The notes under the pieces are model-generated. The model had not been told where the DNA came from, did not search any database, and saw only the letters and a list, made by a program, of their open reading frames with translations. The translations under genes were made by a program, and so were the position numbers. Below, piece after piece: positions 8,304 to 17,112 of a DNA stretch of 64,000 bases (positions within the stretch are counted from its first letter, which is position 1; every line of letters starts with the position of its first letter). Source of the DNA: Lachnospiraceae bacterium (GTDB taxonomy: Bacteria; Bacillota; Clostridia; Lachnospirales; Lachnospiraceae); assembly GCA_017440575.1 (NCBI GenBank), contig JAFSGY010000029.1, forward strand, positions 1 to 64,000, given 5' to 3'.

Positions 8304-10397
8304 ATGGGATATAATGAAAAAGAATTTGCCAAAAAGGCGAATAAAAAAGCAATGATCATGTGGATGGTACTGATGATTGTACTCTCAGTTGGTTATATTA
8401 TTGAGGTAATGAAAGGGACGAAGTCTGTACCATTTCTGATAGGAATGGAATTGGTTTCGTGGGGACCTTTTATTGCTGGCTTGATTGTCATTCGATTAAA
8501 GGGATGGCATACAAAGCTTTATCAGGATATTGCATGTACAGGATATGGTTTGTTTTATCTTTATATTATGCTGACTTGTCAGGGAACACTGGCATTTACC
8601 TATGTACTTCCTATGGTAGGTATTATGATTATTTTTAAGAATCAGGGACTTATCTTCCGATGTGGTACGTTTAATGTAGTGCTTTTGATTGTTTGCATTA
8701 TTCGTAATTACATGAATGGAATGAACACAAAAGCAGATATTTCTAATTATGAACTGCAGATAGGAGTTATTTTATTCTGTTATATTGGATATGTTGTTTC
8801 CATTAAGCATTTATCCACTTCAGACAATGCATTATTAGATTCTATTAAAGATAATCTGAATAAGGTAACGACTACTGTGGAGAAGGTAAAGATTGCAAGT
8901 AATGCAGTTGTAGATGGAGTTACGGTAGTAAGAGAGCTTGCAGATGAGAATAAAGAGGGTGCAAAGCAGGTTGTTGACAGTATGGAAGATTTGGCTGAGA
9001 AAAATCGTATGCTAAGTCAGCGAATTGATTCTTCCATGGAGATGACCAAGGATATCGATAATCAGGTGGAAAATGTAGCAAATCTGGTTGAGAATATCGT
9101 ACATATTAGTGAAAAATCAGAGGAACACGCAAATAATAGTGCCATTGAGCTGGAAAGAGTAGTGGAATCTACCAATGCAATGGCAAGATTATCAACAGAA
9201 GTAGAAAAGGTTCTGAATGAGTTCAAGAATCAGTTTGATAGAGTAAAACAGGAAACTGGTACAATTGAAAATATTTCATCACAGACTAATTTACTTGCGT
9301 TAAATGCGTCTATTGAGGCTGCAAGAGCAGGTGAGGCAGGAAAGGGCTTTGCGGTAGTTGCTGATGAGATTCGTAATCTGAGTATGGGTACACAGAACTC
9401 TTCTAATAGTATTATGGAAGAATTGAAGAATCTGGAAGATACCTCTGATAAGATGACAGAATCCATTACAACGATTTTAAAGTTAATTTCTGAAACACTT
9501 GAGACAATGCAGGCAGTAAACAGCAGCGTAAGAATGATTGCTGATGATTCCAAGGAGCTTGGAAAAGAGATTCAGATTGTTGATCATGCTATGAAGAGTG
9601 TAGAAAGCTCTAATAAGAACATGGTCGAAAATATGAATCAGGTTCAGGATATTATGGTTACGATGACTGAGAGTGTGGTAGAGTCTGAGAATACCACAAA
9701 CTCTATGCTTAGCAAGTATGAAGAGACAGCGCGTAACGTTGTTAATATTGAAAACGTTGTTGGCGGACTGGTAGAAGAACTGGGAGAAGGCGGCTTCATG
9801 AGCGAACAGGATATTGAAGCCGGAATGAAGGTAACGCTTATAGAACAGGGAAGCAAGCGAGAACTTCATACAGAAGTAGCAGAGATAAGAGAGGAATGTA
9901 TCTGGATAGCAGCAGATGCGAGAACAGATGCATTCTTAGGCGATGATGCGAAGAAGAAAAAGTTTGAGGCACAGATTATTGTAAATAATTCCGTTTATAT
10001 TTGGAGTGGTGTTGCGATTGGCAGAAAAGATAAGATGTGTTATGAGTTAGAACTGGAAGGCTCTCCAAAGGTAGTAAATCGTAGAAAGCATCCACGACTG
10101 GCTATGACGAATTCTTGTGAAGTTCTGTTAAAGAATAAGAAGCGTTCCTTTGACGGAAAGATGGTAAACATTAGTGCAGGAGGATTTGCTTTTGCATGCA
10201 GAGGACAGGAGTTTGCAGATGCAAAGGGTGAACTTGTACAGATAACGATTAAAGATTTTGCATTATTGAATGATAAGCCGCTTATCGGAGTAATTATTCG
10301 TTCCAGTGATGACAAGGGTACCAATATTGTAGGCTGTCGTATGCCAGAAGATAATGTTGAGATTCAAAATTATGTAAAAGAGAGTATGAAGAAATAG
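8304..10397 (+). CDS. Methyl-accepting chemotaxis receptor fused to YcgR-like/PilZ domain
   Basis: A 697-residue receptor. Residues ~15-170 hold about six membrane spans with very short loops and no large extracellular sensor. The long cytoplasmic signalling coiled coil runs ~175-490, with the kinase-contact hairpin tip at ~328-360 ([20 protein letters not shown], then [15 protein letters not shown]). At the C-terminus there is a YcgR-N-like segment (~505-590) and a PilZ domain (~592-690). The PilZ residues needed to bind cyclic-di-GMP are intact: R594-K-H-P-R598 (RxxxR) and N622-I-S624-A-G-G627 (NxSxxG). The receptor should therefore tune chemotaxis signalling by cyclic-di-GMP levels. The ribosome site is TTGGAGG. 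A strong terminator follows the gene. Confidence 0.92.
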   Translation: MGYNEKEFAKKANKKAMIMWMVLMIVLSVGYIIEVMKGTKSVPFLIGMELVSWGPFIAGLIVIRLKGWHTKLYQDIACTGYGLFYLYIMLTCQGTLAFTYVLPMVGIMIIFKNQGLIFRCGTFNVVLLIVCIIRNYMNGMNTKADISNYELQIGVILFCYIGYVVSIKHLSTSDNALLDSIKDNLNKVTTTVEKVKIASNAVVDGVTVVRELADENKEGAKQVVDSMEDLAEKNRMLSQRIDSSMEMTKDIDNQVENVANLVENIVHISEKSEEHANNSAIELERVVESTNAMARLSTEVEKVLNEFKNQFDRVKQETGTIENISSQTNLLALNASIEAARAGEAGKGFAVVADEIRNLSMGTQNSSNSIMEELKNLEDTSDKMTESITTILKLISETLETMQAVNSSVRMIADDSKELGKEIQIVDHAMKSVESSNKNMVENMNQVQDIMVTMTESVVESENTTNSMLSKYEETARNVVNIENVVGGLVEELGEGGFMSEQDIEAGMKVTLIEQGSKRELHTEVAEIREECIWIAADARTDAFLGDDAKKKKFEAQIIVNNSVYIWSGVAIGRKDKMCYELELEGSPKVVNRRKHPRLAMTNSCEVLLKNKKRSFDGKMVNISAGGFAFACRGQEFADAKGELVQITIKDFALLNDKPLIGVIIRSSDDKGTNIVGCRMPEDNVEIQNYVKESMKK

Positions 10398-10401
10398 TGA
10401 C

Positions 10402-10448
10402 AAGTCTTGTATATTAACTGCCAAAAGTTGATATACAAGACTTTTTTT
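10402..10448 (+). terminator. Intrinsic terminator after the PilZ chemoreceptor gene
   Basis: AAGTCTTGTATAT (10402-10414) pairs perfectly with ATATACAAGACTT (10431-10443) around a 16-nt loop, followed by a run of T. Confidence 0.9.
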
Positions 10449-10449
10449 G

Positions 10450-10479
10450 TTGACATAATGATTCGTATACAGATAGACT
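10450..10479 (+). promoter_or_regulatory. Likely sigma-A promoter of the HD-GYP gene
   Basis: TTGACA at 10450-10455 is a perfect -35 box; TAGACT at 10474-10479 is a plausible -10 box after 18 bp. It begins right after the preceding terminator, consistent with independent transcription of the HD-GYP gene. Confidence 0.55.
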
Positions 10480-10535
10480 AAAAGTTATATTTATACAGAT
10501 ATGTTGATAAATTATGCAATATGAGGAGGTTCTAT

Positions 10536-11933
10536 ATGCGTGGAGAAATACGTAAGCAGATAAGAATTTTTGTGACACTGTTTATGGTGTTGGTATTATG
10601 TATGCTTGTATTGTGTATGTGTGTTGTAAGTTTTAATCATAAAGAGAGGACGTTGTATTATTCAGCAGCAAATGCAGAAGAAGATAATGCGAATAAGCAT
10701 TGTGCAGTTACAATAAAGCCTAGAGGTGGAAGTACAGACACATGGATTAAAAGAATTGCCAGAGTGAAGGAAGACGGTACACAGCTGGAAGTTCAGTATG
10801 CAGGAATCATATATGATATCATGGTAGTGAATCAGACAGAGTTAAGGATTACAGACTGGACCTTAAAAATACCGGTTCCACAGGATAGTTTTTTGAATAA
10901 TGCATGGTGTGGTACATTAGAAATTCATCAGTATCAGCAACATGATGAATTAGTACAGACCTTGGATTTGCGAAAATGTATTGAAGAAGAGGTTGAGATT
11001 ATATTAGAACATGAGGTTGCAGGCACTGATTTGATGATTCCGGTAAATCAAGGAGATTATTTTATCTATCATCCAAGTATTCGGGATAAGGAGGATGTAA
11101 TAGAAGCGTCTGATTTGGAAAGTGAAGAATATCAGAACAAACGAGTAGATTTTATTGCTTATCATGAAACTGTCAATGAGGATATGACTCCTGTGGAATT
11201 CCCAAATGCAGTATTATCTTATCACTTGCACAAGGATATAACACAGCTTCCGATTTTTTATGTATTAATAAGCCTTTTCGGGTGGTGGTGTATTAGTGTT
11301 GTGGTTACGGTTATTGTAAATGTAAAAACACGTAGACTGATAGAACGTGCAAGAAGAGATGCCGATATTATAGAGCAATCCATGTCTGCATTTATGGGAT
11401 TTATTGATGCCAAAGATACTACAACAAATGGACATTCGATGCGTGTCGCCCAGTATGCGAGGAAGTTGGCGTGGAAGATTGGATTTTCACAAGAGGAATG
11501 TGACCGTGTATATTATATCAGTCTAATGCATGATTGTGGGAAAATCGGAATTCCAGATGCCATTTTGAATAAGCCGGACAAGCTGACGGCAGAGGAATTT
11601 GAGGTTATTAAGACTCATACCTTACAGGGAAATCGTATATTGGAGAACTTTACTTCTATAGAAGGAATAAGGGAGGGGGCGTTGTACCATCATGAACGGT
11701 ATGATGGACAAGGTTATCCGAAAGGACTAAAGGGAGAAGAGATTCCATTAATTGCACGTATTATCTGCATTGCGGATTCTTTTGATGTTATGAATAGTGA
11801 ACGGTGTTATCAGCATAAGATGACAAAGGAAGATATCATAGACCAATTGCAAAGCAATAAAGGAAAGCAGTTTGACCCGAAGCTTGTGGATAGTTTTTTA
11901 GAAATGCTTGCTGATAAAACAATTGAATTTTAG
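10536..11933 (+). CDS. Membrane-anchored HD-GYP phosphodiesterase with extracellular sensor
   Basis: A 465-residue protein with one span near the N-terminus (~9-33), an extracellular region of ~200 residues, a second span (~240-262) and a cytoplasmic HD-GYP domain (~275-460). The catalytic signature is complete: H332-D333 in LMHDCGKIGIP and HHERYDGQGYP at 385-395. The expected activity is hydrolysis of cyclic-di-GMP to GMP. Part of the extracellular region (NQTELRITDWTLKIPVP, then AWCGTLEIHQ) resembles carbohydrate-binding beta-sandwiches of the CBM2 kind, which is only a suggestion. The ATG at 10536 follows ATGAGGAGG at 10521; the upstream ATG is part of the ribosome site and was rejected as start. 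This gene completes a set with the nearby GGDEF and PilZ genes. Confidence 0.9.
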   Translation: MRGEIRKQIRIFVTLFMVLVLCMLVLCMCVVSFNHKERTLYYSAANAEEDNANKHCAVTIKPRGGSTDTWIKRIARVKEDGTQLEVQYAGIIYDIMVVNQTELRITDWTLKIPVPQDSFLNNAWCGTLEIHQYQQHDELVQTLDLRKCIEEEVEIILEHEVAGTDLMIPVNQGDYFIYHPSIRDKEDVIEASDLESEEYQNKRVDFIAYHETVNEDMTPVEFPNAVLSYHLHKDITQLPIFYVLISLFGWWCISVVVTVIVNVKTRRLIERARRDADIIEQSMSAFMGFIDAKDTTTNGHSMRVAQYARKLAWKIGFSQEECDRVYYISLMHDCGKIGIPDAILNKPDKLTAEEFEVIKTHTLQGNRILENFTSIEGIREGALYHHERYDGQGYPKGLKGEEIPLIARIICIADSFDVMNSERCYQHKMTKEDIIDQLQSNKGKQFDPKLVDSFLEMLADKTIEF

Positions 11934-11947
11934 AATGTGATTTGTAG

Positions 11948-11988
11948 AAAGCTTTGCCGAAAAAAAGGCGGGGCTTTTCTTTTTTTCT
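11948..11988 (+). terminator. Intrinsic terminator after the HD-GYP gene
   Basis: AAAGCTTTGCC (11948-11958) pairs with GGCGGGGCTTT (11967-11977), three pairs being G-T wobbles, with an A-rich loop and a following T/C tract. Confidence 0.8.
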
Positions 11989-12181
11989 ATAATTTTCACT
12001 GTATTTTAGTGCAAGAAAACACAATGAATTTGCAATAAAAATATGAGAAAATAAAAGGAATAAAGGGAAAAGTATGAAGAAAAAAGTATTGATTTGAATA
12101 AAAATATACGCTATCGCTTGTAATTCATGGTAAGATAAAAATAACAGACTACGTATTTGTATGAGAGAGGAAGCGCATGAC

Positions 12182-12979
12182 ATGAGGGATGAGATTCGCA
12201 GGCAATTAATGGAAAAGGCAGAAACAGAATATAGGGATTTTTCGGCATCTCTAATACCGGAATCAAAGCCGTTGCTTGGTGTAAGATTGCCCATATTGCG
12301 TGTGATGGCAAAGGAGTTTGTCAAAACCACAGACTGGCAACTGGAAATAGACTCTTATGAAGGTGAATATGAGGATGTTTATTTCGAAGAGGTCATGCTT
12401 CGTGGAATCATAATCGGATACGGTACGCAAAAGAAAAAGCCTGAGCTGGTACTGAAATGGTTGAAGGATTTTATTCCACATATTGATAACTGGTCTGTCT
12501 GTGACAGCTTTTGCAATAGCTTTACCTTTGCAGCTGCGAATCGGGAGCTTGTATGGGAGTTTTTACAGCCTTATCTTTTTTCTATGAAGGAGTTTGAGGT
12601 AAGAGTAGCTGTGATTCTCTTACTGAATCAATATCTCAAATATGATAAAAACGGCAAGAAAATGTCCCGAAAAAGAGTGATTTCCATGACGGATGTCGTA
12701 ACCGATACGAGCAAAGAGAATCAAGAAAACTATCCATATTTGGAGCGTATTTTGGTAGCACTGAACAGGGAGTTTGCGCAAGGGTATTATGCGCAAATGG
12801 CAGCAGCGTGGACAACTGCAGAAGCTTTTGTGACATTTCCATATGAAACAATGCAGATGCTACAAAATGACTGTAAGATGGATAACTGGACTTATAACAA
12901 GACATTGCAGAAAATCTGTGAGTCAAAGAATCCTGATACAGAAGTAAAACAGATGATAAAAGCAATGAAAAGAATATAA
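12182..12979 (+). CDS. AlkD-like DNA alkylation repair protein
   Basis: A 265-residue all-helical protein matching the DNA alkylation repair (HEAT-repeat, AlkD) family. Recognisable segments are EYRDFSASLIPESKPLLGVRLP near the N-terminus, HIDNWSVCDSFCNSF in the middle and AAAWTTAEAF near the end. Family members remove positively charged alkylated bases such as 3-methyladenine and 7-methylguanine. An upstream in-frame ATG at 12161 exists, but GAGGAAG at 12165-12171 sits at a usual distance from 12182 and family proteins begin close to this residue. The 248-bp gap before the gene is AT-rich with no clear promoter boxes. The gene ends 37 bp before the GH42 gene. Confidence 0.85.
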   Translation: MRDEIRRQLMEKAETEYRDFSASLIPESKPLLGVRLPILRVMAKEFVKTTDWQLEIDSYEGEYEDVYFEEVMLRGIIIGYGTQKKKPELVLKWLKDFIPHIDNWSVCDSFCNSFTFAAANRELVWEFLQPYLFSMKEFEVRVAVILLLNQYLKYDKNGKKMSRKRVISMTDVVTDTSKENQENYPYLERILVALNREFAQGYYAQMAAAWTTAEAFVTFPYETMQMLQNDCKMDNWTYNKTLQKICESKNPDTEVKQMIKAMKRI

Positions 12980-13016
12980 AAATATGTGTGTAAGATAACA
13001 CGGAAAAGAGGAATTT

Positions 13017-15044
13017 ATGTACGAAAAAATTTGGAAGCATTCAAAAATCGCATTTGGTGGCGATTACAATCCAGAGCAGTGGGATGAAGAAACATGGAAA
13101 GAGGATATGAGATTATTCAAGCTTGCCAATGTGGATACGGTAACCTTAAATGTATTCTCATGGGCGGCATTGCAGCCAAGCGAGGACGAGTATTGTTTTG
13201 ATAAGCTGGATCGCATTATGGAAATGGTCAAGGAGAATGGACTCAAGGTAGTACTGGCAACTTCTACGGCTGTACATCCTGCATGGATGGCAAGAAAATA
13301 TCCAGAGGTATTAAGAACAGAATTCAGTGGTATGAAGAGAAAGTTCGGCGGCAGACACAACTCTTGTCCAAACAGCCCGATTTATCGTAAATATTCTACC
13401 AGAATCGCAGAGAAGCTGGCGCAGCGCTATCGGAATTATGACAATATCATTGCATGGCATATTTCTAACGAATATGGTGGGGAGTGCTTCTGTGAGAACT
13501 GTGAAAAGGCTTTTCGAGTATGGTTAAAGGAGAAGTATCAAACAATTGATGAACTGAATCGTGTCTGGAATACGGCATTCTGGGGGCATACCTTCTATGA
13601 TTGGGATGAAGTAGTGTTACCGAATCTGTTAAGTGAGCATTTTGCATATGAGCGCACGATGTTTCAAGGGATTTCATTAGATTATAGGAGATTTAATTCT
13701 GACAGTATTTTAGAATGTTACAAGCTGGAATATGATGCTGTTAAGTCAGTGACACCGGATATTCCGGTAACAACGAACCTTATGGGATTCTTCAAGCCAC
13801 TGGATTATCAGAAGTGGGCAAAATATATGGATATGATTTCATGGGATAATTATCCGGCAAATGAAGATACACCGGCACAGATTGCGATGTGTCATGAGTT
13901 GATGCGTGGAATTGGTCAGGGTAAGCCGTTCTTGTTAATGGAGCAAACTCCGAGTGTTACAAACTGGCTGCCATATAATGCCCTGAAGCGTCCGGGAGTT
14001 ATGAGGTTGTGGAGCTATCAGGCAGTAGCTCATGGAGCAGATTCTGTGATGTTTTTCCAGATGAGAAGAACAGTTGGTGCCTGTGAGAAGTATCATGGAG
14101 CATTGATAGACCATGCAGGACATGAGAATACCAGAGTATTCCGTGAAATGTCAGAGCTTGGAAAAGAGCTTGCAGGTATTGGTGAGGAAACATTAGGAAC
14201 CAGAGTGCCGGCAGAGGTAGCGGTAATGTTTGACTGGGATAACTGGTGGTCGATTGAATACTCAGCTGGTCCAAGCTGTTTGTTAAAATACAGAGATGAG
14301 GTTCAGAATTATTATTCAGCTCTTTTTGAACAGAATGTATCAACGGATATCATCGGTTGTGATGATGACTTGTCACAGTATAAGGTTGTGATTGCACCAA
14401 TTCTCTACATGGTAAAGCCGGGTGTGGATGAGAAGATTCGTCACTTTGTAGAGAATGGAGGAACCTTTATTACTACCTTCTTCAGTGGCTATGTAGATGA
14501 GCATGACCTTGTAACTTTGGGTGGTTATCCGGGCAAACTGCGAGATGTACTTGGAATCTGGGTAGAGGAAAGTGATGCGTTACCGGAAGGAACCAAGAAC
14601 CATTTTACATGGGAAGGAAAGCAGTACGAGGCAACTCTTTTATGCGATTTATTACATGAAGAGGGTGCAGAGGCTCTGTGTGCATACGAGGAAGACTTTT
14701 ATGCAGGTATGCCGGTATTAACAAAGAATGCTTATGGTAAGGGTAAGGCATATTATGTGGCAGCACGTTCCGGTCATGATTTCTATCAGGATTTCTTAAA
14801 GAAGGTGCTTGATGAGGCTGGTGTTGAGAGCAGATTAGCACTTCCGCAGGGAGTGGAAGGAACGGTAAGAGTAAATGATGCAGACTGTTTCGTATTTTTA
14901 CTGAACCATACACAGGATGAAAAAGAGATTGCAATAGAAAAATCCTGCGTGAACTTAATAACAGGGGATAAATTCGAAAATGGCGATGTGATGAAGCTGG
15001 CTGCGATTGATGTTGCGATTTTGAAGGAAGAGAGGAACATATAA
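13017..15044 (+). CDS. GH42 beta-galactosidase
   Basis: A 675-residue cytoplasmic enzyme of family GH42 and of usual length. It starts with the typical FGGDYNPEQWDEETWKEDM. The acid/base glutamate is E152 in WHISNEYGG and the nucleophile is E309 in LLMEQTPS. The GECFCENCEKAF segment carries the cysteines of the zinc site seen in many members. A trimerisation/beta-rich region follows (~395-600) and a small C-terminal beta domain. There is no signal peptide. GH42 enzymes cleave beta-galactosides, including galactan oligosaccharides, which fits galactan side chains of rhamnogalacturonan-I. It ends 4 bases before the YesM-type sensor kinase gene, so the two are co-transcribed. Confidence 0.92.
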   Translation: MYEKIWKHSKIAFGGDYNPEQWDEETWKEDMRLFKLANVDTVTLNVFSWAALQPSEDEYCFDKLDRIMEMVKENGLKVVLATSTAVHPAWMARKYPEVLRTEFSGMKRKFGGRHNSCPNSPIYRKYSTRIAEKLAQRYRNYDNIIAWHISNEYGGECFCENCEKAFRVWLKEKYQTIDELNRVWNTAFWGHTFYDWDEVVLPNLLSEHFAYERTMFQGISLDYRRFNSDSILECYKLEYDAVKSVTPDIPVTTNLMGFFKPLDYQKWAKYMDMISWDNYPANEDTPAQIAMCHELMRGIGQGKPFLLMEQTPSVTNWLPYNALKRPGVMRLWSYQAVAHGADSVMFFQMRRTVGACEKYHGALIDHAGHENTRVFREMSELGKELAGIGEETLGTRVPAEVAVMFDWDNWWSIEYSAGPSCLLKYRDEVQNYYSALFEQNVSTDIIGCDDDLSQYKVVIAPILYMVKPGVDEKIRHFVENGGTFITTFFSGYVDEHDLVTLGGYPGKLRDVLGIWVEESDALPEGTKNHFTWEGKQYEATLLCDLLHEEGAEALCAYEEDFYAGMPVLTKNAYGKGKAYYVAARSGHDFYQDFLKKVLDEAGVESRLALPQGVEGTVRVNDADCFVFLLNHTQDEKEIAIEKSCVNLITGDKFENGDVMKLAAIDVAILKEERNI

Positions 15045-15048
15045 TAAT

Positions 15049-16854
15049 ATGAAGGGAAAACACCGTATTCAGAATAAAGCAAAGATAAAGCAGCAGTTAT
15101 ATCTGGTTTATTTTCTTGCTGTATTTTTGCCGATTCTGATTATCGGTGTTTTTCTGTTAACAAACACTTATCGCTTATTGAGTAGCTATCATCGAGATTT
15201 ATTACGTTCAGACAATCTGCGTGTAAAGACTATTTTGTTTGAGATTACTACGCAGATGTATAAGCTGTCTGAGGAGCTTGTTTTTGATGAAGAAATCGCG
15301 AACTTTGCTTCTACCCATCACTATGTATGGGATTTCGAAGTGAAAAGGGCAGAAAAGGTAAAAAGTATAGATAGCTATGAAGAAACCTATGCGGAGATTG
15401 ATTCTATAGAGGTATACACGGACAATCCGGCATTTATGGATTACAAGCAATTTTATCATGCGGATAAGAAGCTTCGGGCATCGGACTGGTTTCAGAAGGC
15501 TATCAATCAGACGAGTGTCTTCTGGATGCCGATGAGCAGAACGGATGAATATGGAAATGTGTATTGGAATCTGTGCCTAATAAGAAAGATTCCTTTGGTA
15601 AATTCTAAGCATCATGCGGTTCTTGTTATCAGGATTAGCGATAATTATTTGAGGACAAGGATTGGAAGCGAGGAATATCCGTCTATGATATCGGTAGACC
15701 AAAGCCCTGTTTTTTATAGCTCGGATAGAAGGTCATATGGATTTTCACAACCGGTTGAAATTGATTATGAAGAAGAATATTATCAGTTTTCAGGTGATTT
15801 GAATCGCAATGGCGAGAAGCATTTTGTAGATGTTTCAACTCTTCATATGTATCAATCCGATTCTAAGGTGTATATATGCACTATTAATGAACAGGCATAT
15901 GGAAATATACAGAGTATTATATATACATGTCTTGCGATTATAGCAGTAGCGATTGTACTGCCCGGACTTGTTATACATTTCTTCGCAGATTATTTCACAA
16001 GTCGAATTCTGACACTTCGTCGTGCTATGCATCAGGTAAGTAATGAGGATTATGAGATTGTGAATTCTGTAAAGGGAAATGATGAAGTATCGGAAGCCTT
16101 TCTGGACCTTGAAATCATGGTTCGGAATATTAAGAAGAAGGATGCAGAGATGTATGAGGCACATCTGAACGAAAAGGAACTAGTAAACCAACAGGAGGTT
16201 ATGAAGTTCAAGATGCTTTCTAGTCAGATTAACCCGCATTTTCTGTATAATACGCTGGAAACCATTCGAATGAAGGCGTTCAAGGCAGGAGACAGGGAAG
16301 TGGCAACTGCAATAAAGCTTTTGGGAAAATCGATGCGGTATGTGTTAGAGAATACAGGAACTACCGTAACAACATTGAACCGGGAAATCGAACATGTGGA
16401 AACATATCTTGCTATTCAGGAGCTGAGATTTGGGAATAAGTTCAAGAGTTATTTTGTGATTGGTGAAGGAATCGATGTGGAAAATATATTTGTCCTTCCG
16501 CTAATGTTGCAGCCGATTGTAGAAAATGCGATTTTGCATGGACTTGAGGAGAAGGAAACAGATGGAAAGATTGTGATAGCGATATATCATAGTGAGGAAA
16601 CGGAGCAAGGAGAATTTTTGATGATTGATATCAGTGATAATGGCTTTGGAATGGATGCGGAAACCTTGGCTAAACTGCGAGAGAGTATTGAACTGCATGA
16701 TGAATCCAGAAGCCGGAGCATTGGTTTGTATAATATCAATCAGCGAATTAAGCTTAGCTATGGTGCAGAGTATGGCGTGGAGATTACCTCTGAGCCGGAG
16801 CGAGGGACGATGGTTAGGGTAAAGTTTCCGCTGGAGAGGGCAGTGGAGGAGTAG
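15049..16854 (+). CDS. YesM-type sensor histidine kinase
   Basis: A 601-residue kinase of the YesM/LytS-like class. A span at ~17-38, a ~250-residue extracellular Cache-like sensor, a second span (~288-312), a HAMP linker (~315-365), then the His_kinase domain with H397 in SSQINPHFLYNTLE and an HATPase domain with ENAILHGLE, DNGFGM and GLYNINQRI. In Firmicutes such kinases sense extracellular oligosaccharides or their binding proteins and phosphorylate YesN-type AraC response regulators. The probable partner is the reverse-strand YesN at 22189-23772. The gene follows GH42 after 4 bases. Its stop codon is also the first base-triplet of an inverted-repeat element. Confidence 0.9.
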   Translation: MKGKHRIQNKAKIKQQLYLVYFLAVFLPILIIGVFLLTNTYRLLSSYHRDLLRSDNLRVKTILFEITTQMYKLSEELVFDEEIANFASTHHYVWDFEVKRAEKVKSIDSYEETYAEIDSIEVYTDNPAFMDYKQFYHADKKLRASDWFQKAINQTSVFWMPMSRTDEYGNVYWNLCLIRKIPLVNSKHHAVLVIRISDNYLRTRIGSEEYPSMISVDQSPVFYSSDRRSYGFSQPVEIDYEEEYYQFSGDLNRNGEKHFVDVSTLHMYQSDSKVYICTINEQAYGNIQSIIYTCLAIIAVAIVLPGLVIHFFADYFTSRILTLRRAMHQVSNEDYEIVNSVKGNDEVSEAFLDLEIMVRNIKKKDAEMYEAHLNEKELVNQQEVMKFKMLSSQINPHFLYNTLETIRMKAFKAGDREVATAIKLLGKSMRYVLENTGTTVTTLNREIEHVETYLAIQELRFGNKFKSYFVIGEGIDVENIFVLPLMLQPIVENAILHGLEEKETDGKIVIAIYHSEETEQGEFLMIDISDNGFGMDAETLAKLRESIELHDESRSRSIGLYNINQRIKLSYGAEYGVEITSEPERGTMVRVKFPLERAVEE

Positions 16855-16978
16855 AACTGCAAGCTCGAATTTGCATGCGCAAATCCTCGCTTGGGCTAAG
16901 CGCCCTATAAAAAAGCGAGAAAGTAATTCTTAGCAAGTAAACTTGCAGAAGTTACTTTCCTGCTTTTTTGCAGTTCTA
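16852..16978. repeat. 127-bp structured inverted-repeat element (MITE-like)
   Basis: The element is bounded by perfect 11-bp inverted repeats, TAGAACTGCAA (16852-16862) and TTGCAGTTCTA (16968-16978). Inside are several palindromes: ATTTGC/GCAAAT, GGGC/GCCC, and a long hairpin in which AAAAAAGC plus GAAAGTAA (from 16909) pairs with TTACTTTC plus GCTTTTTT (to 16969). The long hairpin ends in T on both strands and should terminate transcription both ways. No ORF is inside. It overlaps the stop codon of the YesM kinase. Confidence 0.75.
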
Positions 16979-17011
16979 ATTAGGATGCAAATAGTTCATG
17001 TATTTGTGTAC

Positions 17012-17052
17012 TAATTTTTGCGGTATTTTTAAAAGTGTACATAATATATAAT
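17012..17052 (+). promoter_or_regulatory. Candidate YesN-activated promoter for the first transporter operon
   Basis: TATAAT at 17047-17052 is a good -10 box, but the -35 region (17024-17029, TATTTT) is poor. The 14-mer TAATTTTTGCGGTA at 17012-17025 abuts it and recurs exactly at 23863-23876 before the second binding-protein gene. A weak -35 with an adjacent shared box is what an AraC-type activator site would look like. Confidence 0.5.
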
Positions 17053-17053
17053 A

Positions 17054-17092
17054 AATACATCATAAGACAGCATCTTATGGTGTATTTTTTTG
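17054..17092 (+). terminator. Leader terminator (possible attenuator) before the permease
   Basis: AATACATCATAAG (17054-17066) pairs with CTTATGGTGTATT along 13 positions with one wobble, followed by a run of T (to about 17092). It lies between the candidate promoter and the permease start at 17113, so it would attenuate the operon unless transcription is antiterminated. Confidence 0.65.
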
Positions 17093-17112
17093 AGAAAGAG
17101 AGGGGAGAAAAG

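Noticed and set aside
17035..17112. Upstream ATG extending the first permease by 26 residues
   Set aside because: It would encode through the -10 region and the leader terminator; the ATG at 17113 has a good ribosome site.
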